Part shown: positions 22,001-32,840 of the stretch, piece after piece
Layout: every line of letters begins with the position of its first letter
How positions within the stretch are numbered: the first letter of the stretch is position 1
From: Antilocapra americana
Lineage: Eukaryota; Chordata; Mammalia; Artiodactyla; Antilocapridae
Assembly: GCA_007570785.1 (NCBI GenBank)
Contig: ML664173.1
Coordinates: forward strand, 12,681,933-12,745,932
Direction of reading: 5' to 3'
DNA length: 64,000 bases
Program-made: the position numbers and the translations under genes
The notes under the pieces: generated by a model
Database searches by the model: none
The model's input: the letters and a program-made list of their open reading frames with translations, nothing else
What the model was told of the DNA's origin: nothing

Positions 22001-22157
22001 GTCCTAGATGATACTTAAAGCTAGGTCCATGGCAGGGTTAGCATGAGAGCATAGCTCTGTGAAAACGTAGCATCGCACAGGGGCTCGATGTAGAGAAGAA
22101 AAGAGTGGGTAGAGGAGGAGAAAAAGAATTCAAGAGAAATAAAGAAAAAAAAAAACC

Positions 22158-22216
22158 ACCAATGTCTCCTACATTGTGGGCCGACTCTTTACCATCTGGA
22201 CCACCAGGGAAGCCCC
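22158..22216 (-). mobile_element. tRNA-like head of Bov-tA alone, antisense
   Basis: Only the head is present ('ccaatgtctcctacattgtg', 'ccatctggaccaccagggaa'), cut off at the junction with the Bov-A part and preceded by an A-run (22143-22155). Confidence 0.8.
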
Positions 22217-22317
22217 CGTAAAGAAAAACAAACACTGAGGCTCTGACTTGTACCAGGTATTCTGCTACCTCCTTTGCATACATGAACACACACACGAACG
22301 AAGACACCCCGATAATT

Positions 22318-22440
22318 TTTTCTTTATTACTCCCATTTTAGAAGAGGAAACTAAGGTTCAGAGAGGTTAAATGACTCATCCAGTCACACAGCTAGTAAGG
22401 ACAGAGTCCGGGTTCTGACTCCAGACTGGTTTAGCCCCAG
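22318..22440 (-). mobile_element. MIR SINE, antisense
   Basis: Strong reverse-complement MIR: 'cattttagaagaggaaacta', 'aggttcagagaggttaaatg', 'cacacagctagtaaggacag', 'agtccgggttctgactccag'. Confidence 0.82.
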
Positions 22441-23049
22441 CAGTCAAGGTCATTTCTCAGGAACAAACTCCAGAGAGAGGTAACACTCAACTACTTTATG
22501 ATTTTCCATCTAAGTGGCCTTCCTGGATATAATGAGGCGGCCCTTGTTTTAAGGCAACCTCTAGTACAGAATACTGATAGATGGGCACCACATTGATATT
22601 CTGGATCTCAGGACAAATTTATGTTATGTGGAGTGATCAAGCATTCACGTTGAGATGCATCATACAAGAACAGCTAGTTCTCCGCATGCGCTCCAATTTC
22701 CAGGCATGCCAGTCATCATCTTTCAGGTGCCAGCCATACCCAGGAAGGGAAGAGTACTTCCTTCTCAGGCCACGAATCCTGGAACACTGGGCTACCTATA
22801 CCAGGAAGCGCCTTCAAGCACAAATTTCTGGATTGCATTCAGCTAAAATTGATCTTTTCTGGGAAGAAAGCTTTTTCAAAGATTTGGTGAATACTCTGCC
22901 TTTCTTATAGTTGAGATTGAGGGTACCACATTCATCTTGCTCTCTCTCTATTCTAAATGCTTTGCATCTTGGGACCTTGGAATATTTTCACTTCTGTCTC
23001 TTCATTTCATGTATCTCTTTTCCATCCCATCATATGTAGAGAATTCGAA

Positions 23050-23115
23050 GGACAGAGGAGGCTGGCCGGCCACAGTCCATGGGGTCGCAAAGAGTCAGAC
23101 ACAACTGAGCGACTG
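23050..23115 (+). mobile_element. Bov-A fragment
   Basis: Only the 3' part of the unit: 'gacagaggaggctggccggc', 'gtccatggggtcgcaaagag', 'tcagacacaactgagcgact'. Confidence 0.85.
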
Positions 23116-23817
23116 TCACCCATATACTCAAACACTGGTGAGGTACAACTTATGTTACTTTTTTAAAAGAACAGTCCTTTTAAAGACAGTACTCAATAGC
23201 TGAACTGAGAAATAAGCTTAAGGTCATGATGGGAAAAGAAGGCTGATCACCCTTCAGGGTTTAAAAACTCACATCCGGCCGACTTTTCCAAACCTTAGTG
23301 AAGGTTTAAGATTTAATCATCCTCATTCCAAGCCTACAGTATCTACTCTCAAAGTCAGCTTATATTTTGGTGACCTTTCTCAAACTGGGCTCTGTAAATC
23401 CTTGTGGTTATTATTTGACATTATAGACTCATGCCAAGCCAAATACCTTGCATAAACTATAGGATCCAGCCTTCTGACCCTTAAGAATTTGCATGTTCAA
23501 ACACAAAACCAAGCAGATTCTGGCTCCAATGTTTAAACTATATGAGAACATAAAACTGAAAAATGCTATGAAATTTACCAATATCTTTTTGTTTACTAAG
23601 GGGAAATGGGTATTAGGGAAGAAGAAACAATGGCTTGCACACTTGTATATACTATCATTCCATCTGCGAAGGTGTCAACCAGCTAATGTGATCTATATTA
23701 AGTACATACTCACAATATCTAATTGCAAAGATTTTAATAATTAGTTACTGTAAAGACTTTAAGCCTAGATTCTAGGTTTCAGCCCATCAAAATATTAACT
23801 GGTCTTATGGCTGAGTC

Positions 23818-23912
23818 CCTTCGCTGTTCACCTGGAACAATCACAACACTGTCAATCGGCTATACCCCAATACAAAATGATTTTGGTGTTAAAAAAAATT
23901 TATAACATTTTT
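23818..23912 (+). mobile_element. L1 3' terminus
   Basis: Terminal L1 pattern 'cacctggaacaatcacaaca', 'ctgtcaatcggctatacccc', 'aatacaaaatg', followed by an A-rich tail. Confidence 0.6.
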
Positions 23913-24505
23913 TAAAATGTTAACTGATCTTTGCTTCCTCCTGTGAGGAGCAACACATGTGACAAATTTAGATGAAACTTAAGTAAGTCATCAGTAACAT
24001 CACAAGATGATGGCTTTCCTCACACAGAACATCTTATTTAAAGCAGATACATTATGTTGTGAAAAGTACAGAGATCTGAAAATTAGAAACCTGAATTTTA
24101 GACCAGGTCTGAGATGAATGCAACATGTTAGAGAAAATTTTGTTCATTGTAAGCGCCCAGAACAAATTCCAAATTTGTTTGGGAAACAGGTTGGAGTAGA
24201 GGACGCACGTACTGTGTCTACCCGAAGCTGGATGGGCTCATCCATCTGAGACAAGAGAGGAACGTTTCTGCTGTTTGGGAGAAGACAGGCTCAGAAAGAG
24301 AGACCAGGAAAGAAGCTCGGGGTGGGAATCAGAAGTGATGCTGAGAAGACCACGTTTGGGGAGCTGCTGTCCAGCTCACCAAACCTCCTAGTGTCAGGCT
24401 GTCCCCAGCTAGCATCCAGCTTACACTTATCAGTCACCTCATCTCTGTCAGCTTCCTGAAAGTGGGAGAGGGTGTTAAATTAATTACCTCTAAGCTTACT
24501 TAGAG

Positions 24506-24704
24506 CTCGAATATTTTATTTTATTTTATTTAAATTCTTTTTAATATTTATTTATTTGGCTGCACCGGGTCTTAGTTGCAGGGGATTTTTAGCTTCAGCA
24601 TGTGGGATCTAGTTCCCTGACCAGGAATCAAACCCAGGCCCCCTGCACTGGGAGCATGGAGGCTTAGCCGCTGGACCACCAGGGAAATCCCCTCGAATAT
24701 TTTA
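24506..24704 (-). mobile_element. CHR-type SINE, antisense, with 13-bp target-site duplication
   Basis: The body (24519-24691) reads 'tttatttggctgcaccgggt', 'cttagttgcaggggattttt', 'gttccctgaccaggaatcaa' and 'ctggaccaccagggaaatcc'. Perfect copies of ctcgaatatttta flank it at 24506-24518 and 24692-24704. The poly(T) side confirms antisense insertion. Confidence 0.92.
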
Positions 24705-25230
24705 AAATTGCGTCTATTCAGCTATGGTACCAGGAGCACCGAGCCCAGTCTACTTCACAAAGAAATCAAATTCTGAAACCATTCAACAACCTCGGGCCTT
24801 CCACTGCACATGGAATGGCATACCTCAGGTGAAACTCAACAAGCAGCAATTATTTAGGTGCTCACAACAGCAGTAATGACCAGAGTGGGCATCTTTGGAG
24901 CAAGACTGGCGATGCCCTGTCATCATCAGCGTTTCTCCTTGAGAGACTTCTGCAAGGTGTGCTGCCAACTGTTCTCAAATTCTAAAATGTCATGAGAAAA
25001 CCGGGCTTCCTAGTTTCTTCCTTCAGTATGTTTTGCGGACCGAGAGGCATTTCAAAGCGAGCGAGTAGAAAACACTCATGGAATTCCGGGTGCCGATCCC
25101 ACTTTGCCTGAAGAAACCCAAGGACAGAAGCAGGTGGCTTTCCTGTTTGGAAACTTCTCACTCTCACTGTGTCCCTCTGGCCCCCTTCTTTTTGGCCCGA
25201 CCCAGGAAACTGTCAGTAGGATGAGAGTCA
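24705..25230. other. Unique sequence, no gene seen
   Basis: No repeat signature. Small minus-strand frames at 24982-25167 and 25164-25355 show no domain. Confidence 0.35.
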
Positions 25231-25234
25231 TTTG

Positions 25235-25480
25235 GCGGTGAATGAAACAAACAACGGTGCGTTTTATAACAGTCCATTAGCGCAAAGCTCTTAATGAAAA
25301 TGAAAGCCATTAATGAAGCCAAAAGGCAGTGCAAGCCTCCATTCTGGAAGGGCAATCAGACAGGAGGGGAGGGAGGAAAAAATAAATACAAATGCGAAAC
25401 AAGGTACTCTGCGATCAAGCACTGCACATGATGCAAGCACGACAAATCAGCCAATTTATTTCCTGCCTTTTTAAAGAGAC
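25235..25480. promoter_or_regulatory. Candidate conserved noncoding segment
   Basis: Unique segment with two identical TTAATGAA homeodomain-type cores at 25291-25298 and 25310-25317 (19 bp apart, near two helical turns). More AT-rich motifs and 'gacaaatcagccaatttatt' (an inverted CCAAT-like site) lie near 25441-25460. Repeat-free. Function inferred only. Confidence 0.3.
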
Positions 25481-25974
25481 ATCTACAAAACATTGAAAGC
25501 TGTCATCATCCCAGCACCCGCCCCTTCCCCCAGGCTGTCAAATGAGTCAATCTCGAAATTTTGGATCCATTGGCACTTTCGAAATATAAACAGCAAGTGG
25601 GATTTTTAACTCCAAGAAGGTTTCCCTGGAGAGTGCCATGGTTTAGAGCAAAGTGAGTCACAAAAGGGAACTTTGTAATTACTATATTATTTTTATAACT
25701 CCTCTGAATCAGAAGCTCTCTTATTTTAACACCCTGCAGACAAAGGCAAAGATTGCAGGAGAATAGGCCTCTGCCAAACACACTATTTTTGAGTGGGATA
25801 TTTCCTGTAAAAGAACAAGTCTCTAGAAGCTGTGCAGCTTCTGAGATGAGCACGAAAAAATCTCTGGTGTTCAAAGCTTGACCGGGTCATGAGGCGGAGT
25901 GTTCTCCCCACCCTCTACCCAGCTCCAGCTGTGCTTGCCCTGTAACCCAGATTTGCACTTATAAGACGGGCCCT

Positions 25975-26300
25975 TGCTTTATGTACCCATGGGCTCCTCA
26001 ACTAGACCATAAGCAGTCTGAGAGTGAGGACACCACTGCATACGCAGGTAGGACATTATGCCCCTTTGCCCACAGAGACTTACACACTTCCTGCTGGTGG
26101 CATCTTCATCCCTGGGCATATCTCTTACACATCTGGAAAGTTCCTGATATCAGCATCCATCTCTGTATCCCCGGCATTAAGCCCAATGAAAGTTTACTTG
26201 GTATTACAGAATTATGCTTCACGTCCAAACATAGCCCCTTACTATGCCTGTGCTGAGCACAGATATTTGGGGAATGAATAACTAAACAAATGAATGATCA
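25975..26300 (+). mobile_element. L2 LINE 3' end (diverged)
   Basis: 'tagaccataagcagtctgag' resembles the L2 block preceding its terminus. The right part 'ctgtatccccggcattaagc' and 'ggggaatgaataactaaaca' resembles the L2 tail. Intermediate sequence is hard to align. Confidence 0.45.
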
Positions 26301-26304
26301 AATT

Positions 26305-26460
26305 GAACTGGATAGTCGTCTCCTCATTTGCCAGAGCCAAGTTCTTATTTAATCGTTTTTCTTTTTTGTCTAGTAATTACGTCAATCAAATTCTGTTGCA
26401 TCAAATAGCTGAATATGATGCTGTAGCTAATGATGATTGATGCAACTAAAGTCATCCTCC
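26305..26460. promoter_or_regulatory. Candidate regulatory segment with a 10-bp inverted repeat
   Basis: Perfect inverted repeat gttgcatcaa (26395-26404) and ttgatgcaac (26437-26446), with an inner tagct/agcta pair. It sits beside 'gtcaatcaaa' (26381-26390) and 'tgattgatg' (26434-26442), which match PBX/HOX-type half-sites on opposite strands. No repeat family recognised. Either a regulatory cluster or a hairpin. Confidence 0.3.
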
Positions 26461-27261
26461 CCAGGGAATGTGAATCAAATCTTCTCCCTAGCTACCATCT
26501 GGGCTCTTGGGTAAACTGCTGGAAAACCAAAGGGACCTCACTCTGAGAAACAGCTTTAACTAAGGAGCCGTCATCTATTGGGAAAATAGTCAAGGAAGTC
26601 TCGTGCGGATCTTTTTCTAGATTTCCTAGGAGCCCGATCCACATATCCCATGTGGTGGCTTTGTAATGTATCAGCTTGGCTAGGCTGAACTAAGTTTCCC
26701 AGAATTCCTGTTCTTGTATGTTTCCACATTGGGTGGGCCCCAAGGGAGATTCTTGAGGGATCCTCATGATGGAAGAACAGTGGTAGCTTGTACACAGTGT
26801 TACCAATCTGTTGCTTTGCCTCATTCCCATGAAGCAGCCCTGAACCTACAACTGCCCCTCCCTCCCCTTGTATTCCCCTTCAGCGTCTCTGCCTCCTGAT
26901 CCGGGGCATGTGTCTTCATTATAAAGAAGGGCCCCAGCTTTTACAGGATATCCATACCACTAACACCAGAGGTGACCAGAGCTGACACAGACTTCAGACC
27001 ATCCTTGTGGGACACATGCCATGGGGCCCAGCCCGCCTCTGATCTCCCCTAAACTACTGTTTACACCCATATTCCCTTCCTCACTACCTGCCTGGTGGGC
27101 TAAAAGCTCCATCAGACATGGTGACAACCTCAGACATGTAACCAGCTCCCACTAACGCTTGCATGATGCCAAATCCCTACAACAAACCCATATATGCATA
27201 GACATACGTATCCATATATATGCACCATCTCCTAGTGGCTCTGCATTTCTGGGTGAACCCT

Positions 27262-27752
27262 GCCCAACACACCCCGCTGCTTCTTCGGTCTCGTTCCGTA
27301 CTGGCCTCCCCTCACTCATTTAGCTCCAGCCTTGCTAGCACCCTTGGTGCTCCTTAAACACAGTGAGAGTGCTCCTGCCTCAGGGCCTTTGCACTTCCTG
27401 TCCCCGCCCTTTCAACGCTCTTTCCTCACCCACCCGTGTGACTTGGGCTTCATGCCCCATGCAAGTCTCCACCTTCTCCAGCCACTCTGTTTAAAACACT
27501 ACAACCCTTGCCCTCTCAGTGCTATCACTATACCCTGCTCTAATATTTTTCTGCAGACTACTCATCACTGCTTGATATACATTTTTCCTTTTGCTGCCTG
27601 CCTCCTCCACTAGAATGGAAGTCTCATGAGAGTAGCAGTTTCTTGGCTCACTGTCGTATGCCCAGTACCTATAAGAGTAGAAAGCATGCAATAGATACTC
27701 CATGAATATTTGTTAAATGAATAAATCATTGAATCAGTCAATGAATCTAACA
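27262..27752 (+). mobile_element. L2 LINE 3' end, about 490 bp
   Basis: One of the clearest L2 copies: 'tgcctcagggcctttgcact', 'actagaatggaagtctcatg', 'gccagtacc'-type block, and the end 'gaatatttgttaaatgaata'. It also shows the typical pyrimidine-rich region at 27400-27480. Non-coding. Confidence 0.82.
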
Positions 27753-27755
27753 ACC

Positions 27756-27778
27756 AAAAAAAAAAAAAAAAAAAAAAA
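27756..27778. repeat. A-run (about 23 nt)
   Basis: Uninterrupted A homopolymer just after an L2 tail. Likely length-variable between individuals and prone to sequencing error. Confidence 0.9.
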
Positions 27779-27779
27779 C

Positions 27780-28220
27780 ACTCTTGTAATTGAAGAACAG
27801 TAGGGTAACATGTTCAGTTTGAGCCTAGGATTTGAATTGTAAATAATAAAATAAGCAGGATAGCATCTTCTGTTGGCTGCTGTGTTAATCAGCAAATGCA
27901 GCAGGAATTGCTGTGCACATCTCCTAAAAAGCCAAGGAGAGCTCTAGCCAGCCTTTTTAGGCTTATCAAATCGCCAGCTACAGCCTCAGATGTTGACCCC
28001 TTCTTCTGGTTATTTACTTCAACTACGATTCCCTTTTCCCCCAGCAGGCAAACCTCTATAGATCCTTCCACCACCATTCAAATATCACCTTTAGGTTGAC
28101 AACAGATTTTGATGATCTTAATTCTTTGCTCTTACCTGGCTTTGCCTTGGCTGTGTTACCTTTGTACTATAAACATAATTCTTCTATGCCTCATTTTGGT
28201 ATATTACTATTGATGACAAT
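27780..28220. other. Unique sequence, no gene seen
   Basis: No repeat I can name. Overlapping opposite-strand frames (27889-28077 and 27896-28099) have no domain. Confidence 0.35.
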
Positions 28221-28221
28221 A

Positions 28222-28500
28222 ACAACAACAACAATAATAATAGCTAGCATTCACTGAGTGAATAGCACCTGTCAGGTTGTATACTGAGCACTTGGAATGC
28301 ATTAGTTCATTTGATAAGGATAACAAGAACATGAGCTATGTGCCAGGCATTCTTTTAAGTGCTTTAGACATATAAACTGATATAATGTTCACACTTATTA
28401 GGTAGGTACTATGACTATGCTCCTTCTATTAGTAAGGAAACTGAGGCATGGAAAGGTTTTGTAACTTGCTCAAGGCAACACAGCTAGTAAGTGAACCCTT
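28222..28500 (-). mobile_element. MIR SINE(s), antisense
   Basis: Reverse-complement MIR preceded by an ACA/ATA-rich run: 'aatagctagcattcactgag', 'atgtgccaggcattctttta', 'aggaaactgaggcatggaaa', 'acacagctagtaagtgaacc'. The repeat of the 'gagcac' and 'gccaggc' blocks suggests two overlapping MIRs. Confidence 0.75.
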
Positions 28501-28548
28501 GTTTTTCACAACTACATACACTGCCTTTCTCCTCCACTAGATCAAAGA

Positions 28549-28976
28549 ATGTATGGATGTGACAGTTGGACTATAATGAAAGCTGAGCACAGAAGAATTG
28601 ATGCTTTTGAATTCTGGTGTTGGAGAAGACTCTTGAGAGTCCGTTGGACTGCAAGGAGATCCAATTTGACCATCCTAAAGGATATCAGTCCTGAGTGTTC
28701 ATTGGAAGGACTGATGTTGAAACTGAAACTCCAATACTTTGGCAACCTCATGCGAAGAACTGACTCATTGGAAAAGACCCTGATGCTGGAAAAGATTGAA
28801 GGTGGGAGTAGAGGGAGATGACAGAGGATGAGATGGTTGGATGGCATCACCGACTCAATGGACATGAGTTTGAGTAAGCTCTGGGAGTTGGTGAGGGACA
28901 GGGAGGCCTGACGTGCTGCAGTCCATGGGGTTGCACAGAGTCGGACATGACTGAGCGACTGAACTGAGCTGACTGA
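28549..28976 (+). mobile_element. BovB LINE 3' end (RTE class)
   Basis: Encodes the C-terminal part of BovB ORF2 downstream of the reverse transcriptase domain. The frame at 28549-28821 shows the family blocks HRRIDAFEFWCWRRLLRVRW and [14 protein letters not shown] before a stop at 28819-28821. The rest is the region from which Bov-A SINE units derive ('cggacatgactgagcgactg'). 5'-truncated and inactive. Confidence 0.93.
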
Positions 28977-29027
28977 GAACAAAGAAAGGATGGTACCACC
29001 TTTGTGCACTCCCCACACCTAGAGCAT

Positions 29028-29240
29028 GGGCTTTCCAGGTGACAGAGTGGTAAAGAATCTGCCTTCCAATGCAGGAGACACAGGTTCCATCCCTGAATTG
29101 GGAAGATCCCTTCGAGTAGGAAATGGCAACCCACTCCAGTATTCTTGCCTGAAACATCCCACAGATGGAAGAGCCTGGTGGGCTACAGTCCATGGGGCTG
29201 CAAAGAGTCTGGACACAACTGAGCGACTAAGCAACAGCAG
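29028..29240 (+). mobile_element. Bov-tA SINE
   Basis: Head 'gggctttccaggtgacagag', 'caggttccatccctgaattg', then 'caacccactccagtattctt' and 'ggacacaactgagcgactaa'. It lies 50 bp after a BovB 3' end. Confidence 0.93.
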
Positions 29241-29850
29241 TGACAACAGCACACCTGGAACAGATGATGACACAGTGTAAGCAGATGCTGAATAAATGTC
29301 AAGTGTAAGGGTGTAGCTTTGGAGCGGCTTTGCCTCCATCCACGTTCCTCTGTGGATGCCTGGCCCCAGCCTCCTCTCTCCTCCCTGTCCTAGTTACCCT
29401 CTTGCCCTGCATGCACACACGTGCACCCTGCCTAGATGCATGGGCTTTTGTTCTTTTTCTTCCTTCTTATCAATGACTTCCTCTCCCTTGTCAATCATCT
29501 GGATGACTCCCTCACAGCACCCTTCAGTCTGTCACTTTCCAGTCCCTGAAGAATCCAAAAGTGAACGTATTATTCTAAACAGAGCTCTGGAAAACAAGAC
29601 TGACTCTTTTTTTCGATTCACTCTTTCTATGGAGGAAGCCTCACACGTGTTGAGCCTGTGAAGCGGTGCCCTTTGAAGACTCACCTCCTCTCTTGTCAGC
29701 CCCGATGTCAAGATGGGAAGCAGTCAAGCAGCCCCGAGGAAAAGCATGAAGTGGGACTGGGTTGGTGCAGATATGAAGGGTAGGCATGAGGACCCTTCAG
29801 CACCTCCGTGGCAACACGTCTCCTGATGATGCAATTTTGGCCAGCCCATC
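29241..29850. other. Unique sequence, no gene seen
   Basis: A possible L2 tail scrap ('gcagatgctgaataaatgtc') lies at 29281-29300. The rest is unclassified. The 101-codon frame at 29356-29661 has no recognisable domain. Confidence 0.35.
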
Positions 29851-29851
29851 T

Positions 29852-30395
29852 TGTTATGGGCTGACAGTGTTGCCTTCCACAAAATCATATAGTAAGCCTT
29901 AACCCCTACATGAGGACATCTGAAGGCAAGGTCTTTGAGAGGTTCCCTGGTGGCTCAGATGGTAAAGCATCTGCCCCCAATGCAGGAGAGCTGGGTTGAT
30001 CCCTTGGTCGGGAAGATCCCATGGAGAAGGAAATAGCAACCCACTCCAGTAGTCTTGCCTGGAAAATCCCATGGACAGAAGGCCTGGTGGGCTACAGTCC
30101 ATAGGGTTGCAAAGAGTTGGACACAACTTAGTGACTTCACTTCACCTTTGGGAGGTTATTAATTCTTGCAAGAAGAACCACTATATGCAGAGACAGAAAT
30201 GATCTGCCTCTACCATGTGAAGACACAGCAAGAAGGCAGCCATCTGCAAGCCAGGAGGAGAGTTCTCACTAGGAACGGAATCGACTTGCACCTTGATCTT
30301 GGAATTCCCCGTCTTCAGAATGTGAGACATAAATTTCTATTCTTTAAGCCACCCAGTTGATGGAATTTCATGACAGCAGTCCAAGCTAAGATAAT
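29852..30395 (+). mobile_element. MaLR-type LTR (MST/MLT1-like), split by a SINE
   Basis: LTR pieces 29852-29944 and 30146-30395 share one layout. It starts TGTTATGG, has 'catgtgaagacacagcaaga', 'aggcagccatctgcaagcca' and 'gcaccttgatcttggaattc', and ends with the polyadenylation-region 'taagccacccagttgatgga'. The SINE at 29945-30145 interrupts it. MaLR LTRs are old non-autonomous ERVL-related elements, and no internal sequence is present. Confidence 0.8.
29933..30157 (+). mobile_element. Bov-tA SINE with 12-bp target-site duplication, inside the LTR
   Basis: Body 29945-30145: 'ccctggtggctcagatggta', 'caacccactccagtagtctt', 'ggacacaacttagtgacttc'. The flanks are ctttgagaggtt (29933-29944) and ctttgggaggtt (30146-30157), with 11 of 12 bases identical. 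Confidence 0.94.
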
Positions 30396-30745
30396 GCTCA
30401 ATGAAAAATGTTGAATGGCTTCCTAAGGATGCTTCCCGTGGTTCAACAGAACTACTCAGTTCCTGCAAATGTGTATTCAGACTGTCATCCACCACTCCTA
30501 CAGTCGGACAACTATTCCATGGGGAGGCTGACCAACCATACCGGTTTGCCCAAGACCAAGGGGACAGAGGAGATTTTGAGACGCAAGATGCTCGGTGCTA
30601 AGAGTGTAGGAATCAGTTGCCATGGGTGGCAACTGCTGGTAGAGAACAGGTCTGCAGAGTAACATATGTTAAGAAAATATGCTTCAAACCTGACAGTTTG
30701 AACAATATAAAACTCAACTCACTTTGTATTTTTGTGTAGACTCAT
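30396..30745. other. Unique sequence, no gene seen
   Basis: Two overlapping sense frames (30401-30601, 30408-30662) lack domains. No repeat recognised. Confidence 0.35.
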
Positions 30746-30849
30746 GAACTTTTTGAGCTGGAAGGGGCCTCGGAGATGGTCAGGTTCATCCCGAGATGTT
30801 TATAGATGTGAAAACAGGAACAAAGAGGTAAAGTGACTCATTCAAGGTC

Positions 30850-31007
30850 ACCATAGCAGAGTTTTGGAGAAGGAATTGGCAACCCACTCTGTATTCTTGC
30901 CTGCAGAATCCCATGGACAGACGAACCTAGCAGGCTACAGTCCATGGGGTTGCAAGAGTTGGACATGACTTAACAACTAAACCACCACCACCACCATAGC
31001 AGAGTTT
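30850..31007 (+). mobile_element. Bov-A SINE (headless) with 15-bp target-site duplication
   Basis: Body 30865-30992: 'ggcaacccactctgtattct', 'gaatcccatggacagacgaa', 'ggacatgacttaacaactaa', then a short ACC repeat. Perfect copies of accatagcagagttt lie at 30850-30864 and 30993-31007. The element starts inside the Bov-A unit, so it inserted 5'-truncated. It sits in an older SINE-like stretch (about 30745-30860, 'gagctggaaggggcctcgga'). Confidence 0.94.
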
Positions 31008-31187
31008 GGGAAAAAAATCTGGATGCCTGGACTTACGCTCTTTTTATTCTATGAGTAGTTTTCAGATTATGTTCTCTGGATGTTTCTTCCCCTACTTTAA
31101 CCAGAAAGGCCGTTATCTGTTCAGCTGGTATATTCCACCACAGGTATAGACTCCGGGCCACGAGTGCACTCCGGGCCACGATGATGA

Positions 31188-31370
31188 TGATAAAAATGGT
31201 AATGATAATAATAGGTAATATTTACTAAGCACTTAGCACATACCAGGCATGGTGCTACCTAGTCCATTTATTTAGTCCTCATAAAACTCCTGAAGTATCT
31301 TATTTTCCTATTTTACAGGTTATTTTCCCACTTTGCAGGTTAAAGCAATAGAGCCAGGATACAGATATGC
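31188..31370 (-). mobile_element. MIR SINE, antisense
   Basis: 'taatgataataataggtaat', 'ttactaagcacttagcacat', 'accaggcatggtgctaccta', 'agtcctcataaaactcctga'. The distal MIR part is replaced by a duplicated 'ggttattttcc' run. Confidence 0.75.
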
Positions 31371-32520
31371 ACAGTGGGACATAAGAACACTAACTCCCAA
31401 GTAGGTAACAACACTCTGAAAGTCAGTAGTTCTGCCTCTAAGATCATCACATCAAAGAGGAACGAAGGGACTCCACCTGGCAGGTCATGGCTGTTAAAAC
31501 ACCCACCATGGCTCAGGTACCTTGCTGATCCCTAACATACCTCCTGTGTGATTCAGCTCCTATATGATTTAAGCTCATGTTCATCTTAAATCATGGAAGG
31601 ATAAATCCCTGGACAGCTTAAGATCTCCAGCTCTCATTCCTGTCCTGATGTTACTAGATACATATATATGTATTTTTAACATTTGCAGATTGTCCTCAAG
31701 GAAATTCCCTCCACTTGTCCTTGCCTGCATCCTCCCCCATTTTTCCAGCCTGCATCGCTGTGGCCTCCTGACCTTGACTGCCATCCCTTTATTCTGTGCT
31801 TCCTTCCACAAACCATCACGGTGATATCTCCTGATTTAGCATCATGTATGAATGTCGTTACCAGGAGCTTAGTCGTTCTTCCAGATCATTAAGTGTTGAT
31901 GGCTAAATGAGTCTTCTCACCTGACCCCATCATACCCAGAGAGCTATGGTCATCTGTCATAATACCCCCCTTTCCCTCCCATCTCCCATCCAGTTCTCAT
32001 TCTGAATGGCACAGCTTCCTCCCTGGCCAATTTGACTTAATTTCTCAGGCAAGATTTCAGACCATTTCTCCTTCAAGTGATTTTACTAAAATCTAGATAT
32101 ATTATATCCACTGCATATTTCTCACCTTTGAGAACTGGGACTTGCTTTTTTATACTGATCAAAATGTCCTGACATGATTCTTTCTTTTATAAATGCACTC
32201 TCTTCGCTTTTCTCTGTTTAACTGTCTTTGTAAATTGCTCACATTGGTTAAATCTCATAATTTGATTTTGGTATTTATATTTGGGAATGAAGGTGGATTT
32301 AAAGGGCAATGGCTACCCATTAACATGGCTTTTTCCTTTCTGGAAACACAATTGTTCTAAGATGTCTACATTTTTCCTTCCCTCCCTGCTTTCTGGCAGG
32401 TCCATCTGTTAAGAGCTTATGACTAGAGGTCCCTCAGTCTGAGCTGATGCCCTGGCTATCTTATTATCCCAGACCCAAAGCAGTGCCAGGCGTATCCCGG
32501 GTGCTCCGTGAATATCCATG
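31371..32520. other. Mostly unclassified sequence, no gene seen
   Basis: The 31650-31870 part resembles the pyrimidine-rich L2 3' region (for example 'tcctgaccttgactgccatc') but is too diverged for a call. No exon seen. Confidence 0.3.
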
Positions 32521-32524
32521 CATA

Positions 32525-32645
32525 TTATCTACAGTGCCGTGCACGCAGTCCTTTCATACCCAGTCACTCACCATACTCTCACCCACATGCAGTGAGCTGG
32601 GCAGATATCATTATCCCCAGGGCACAGATGGTGAGACCGAGGTCC
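32525..32645 (-). mobile_element. MIR SINE, antisense (diverged)
   Basis: 'gggcagatatcattatcccc', 'agggcacagatggtgagacc' and 'gaggtcccaagaggccg' correspond to the reverse complement of the MIR centre. Confidence 0.6.
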
Positions 32646-32661
32646 CAAGAGGCCGCGGGCA

Positions 32662-32840
32662 GCAGAGGATAGTGGTTAAGTGCTCAGCCTCGGTAGAGGC
32701 CTGGGATCCAACCCCAGCTCCTGTTGTTCACTTGGCTGGTTCCCTTGAGCTGCTCTGTTAACATCCCTGAACCCATCCCCTCACTTATATCCGGGATGAA
32801 GTGAGGTCATTTACATAAAGCACTCAGTCTCTGGCGTTTG
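32662..32840 (+). mobile_element. MIR SINE, sense
   Basis: Begins with the tRNA-like 'agaggatagtggttaagtgc', then 'ggcctgggatccaaccccag', and later 'catttacataaagcactcag'. It lies head-to-head with the MIR just upstream. Confidence 0.7.

Noticed and set aside
28542..29018. 158-codon minus-strand frame
   Set aside because: It is the antisense of the BovB 3' end.
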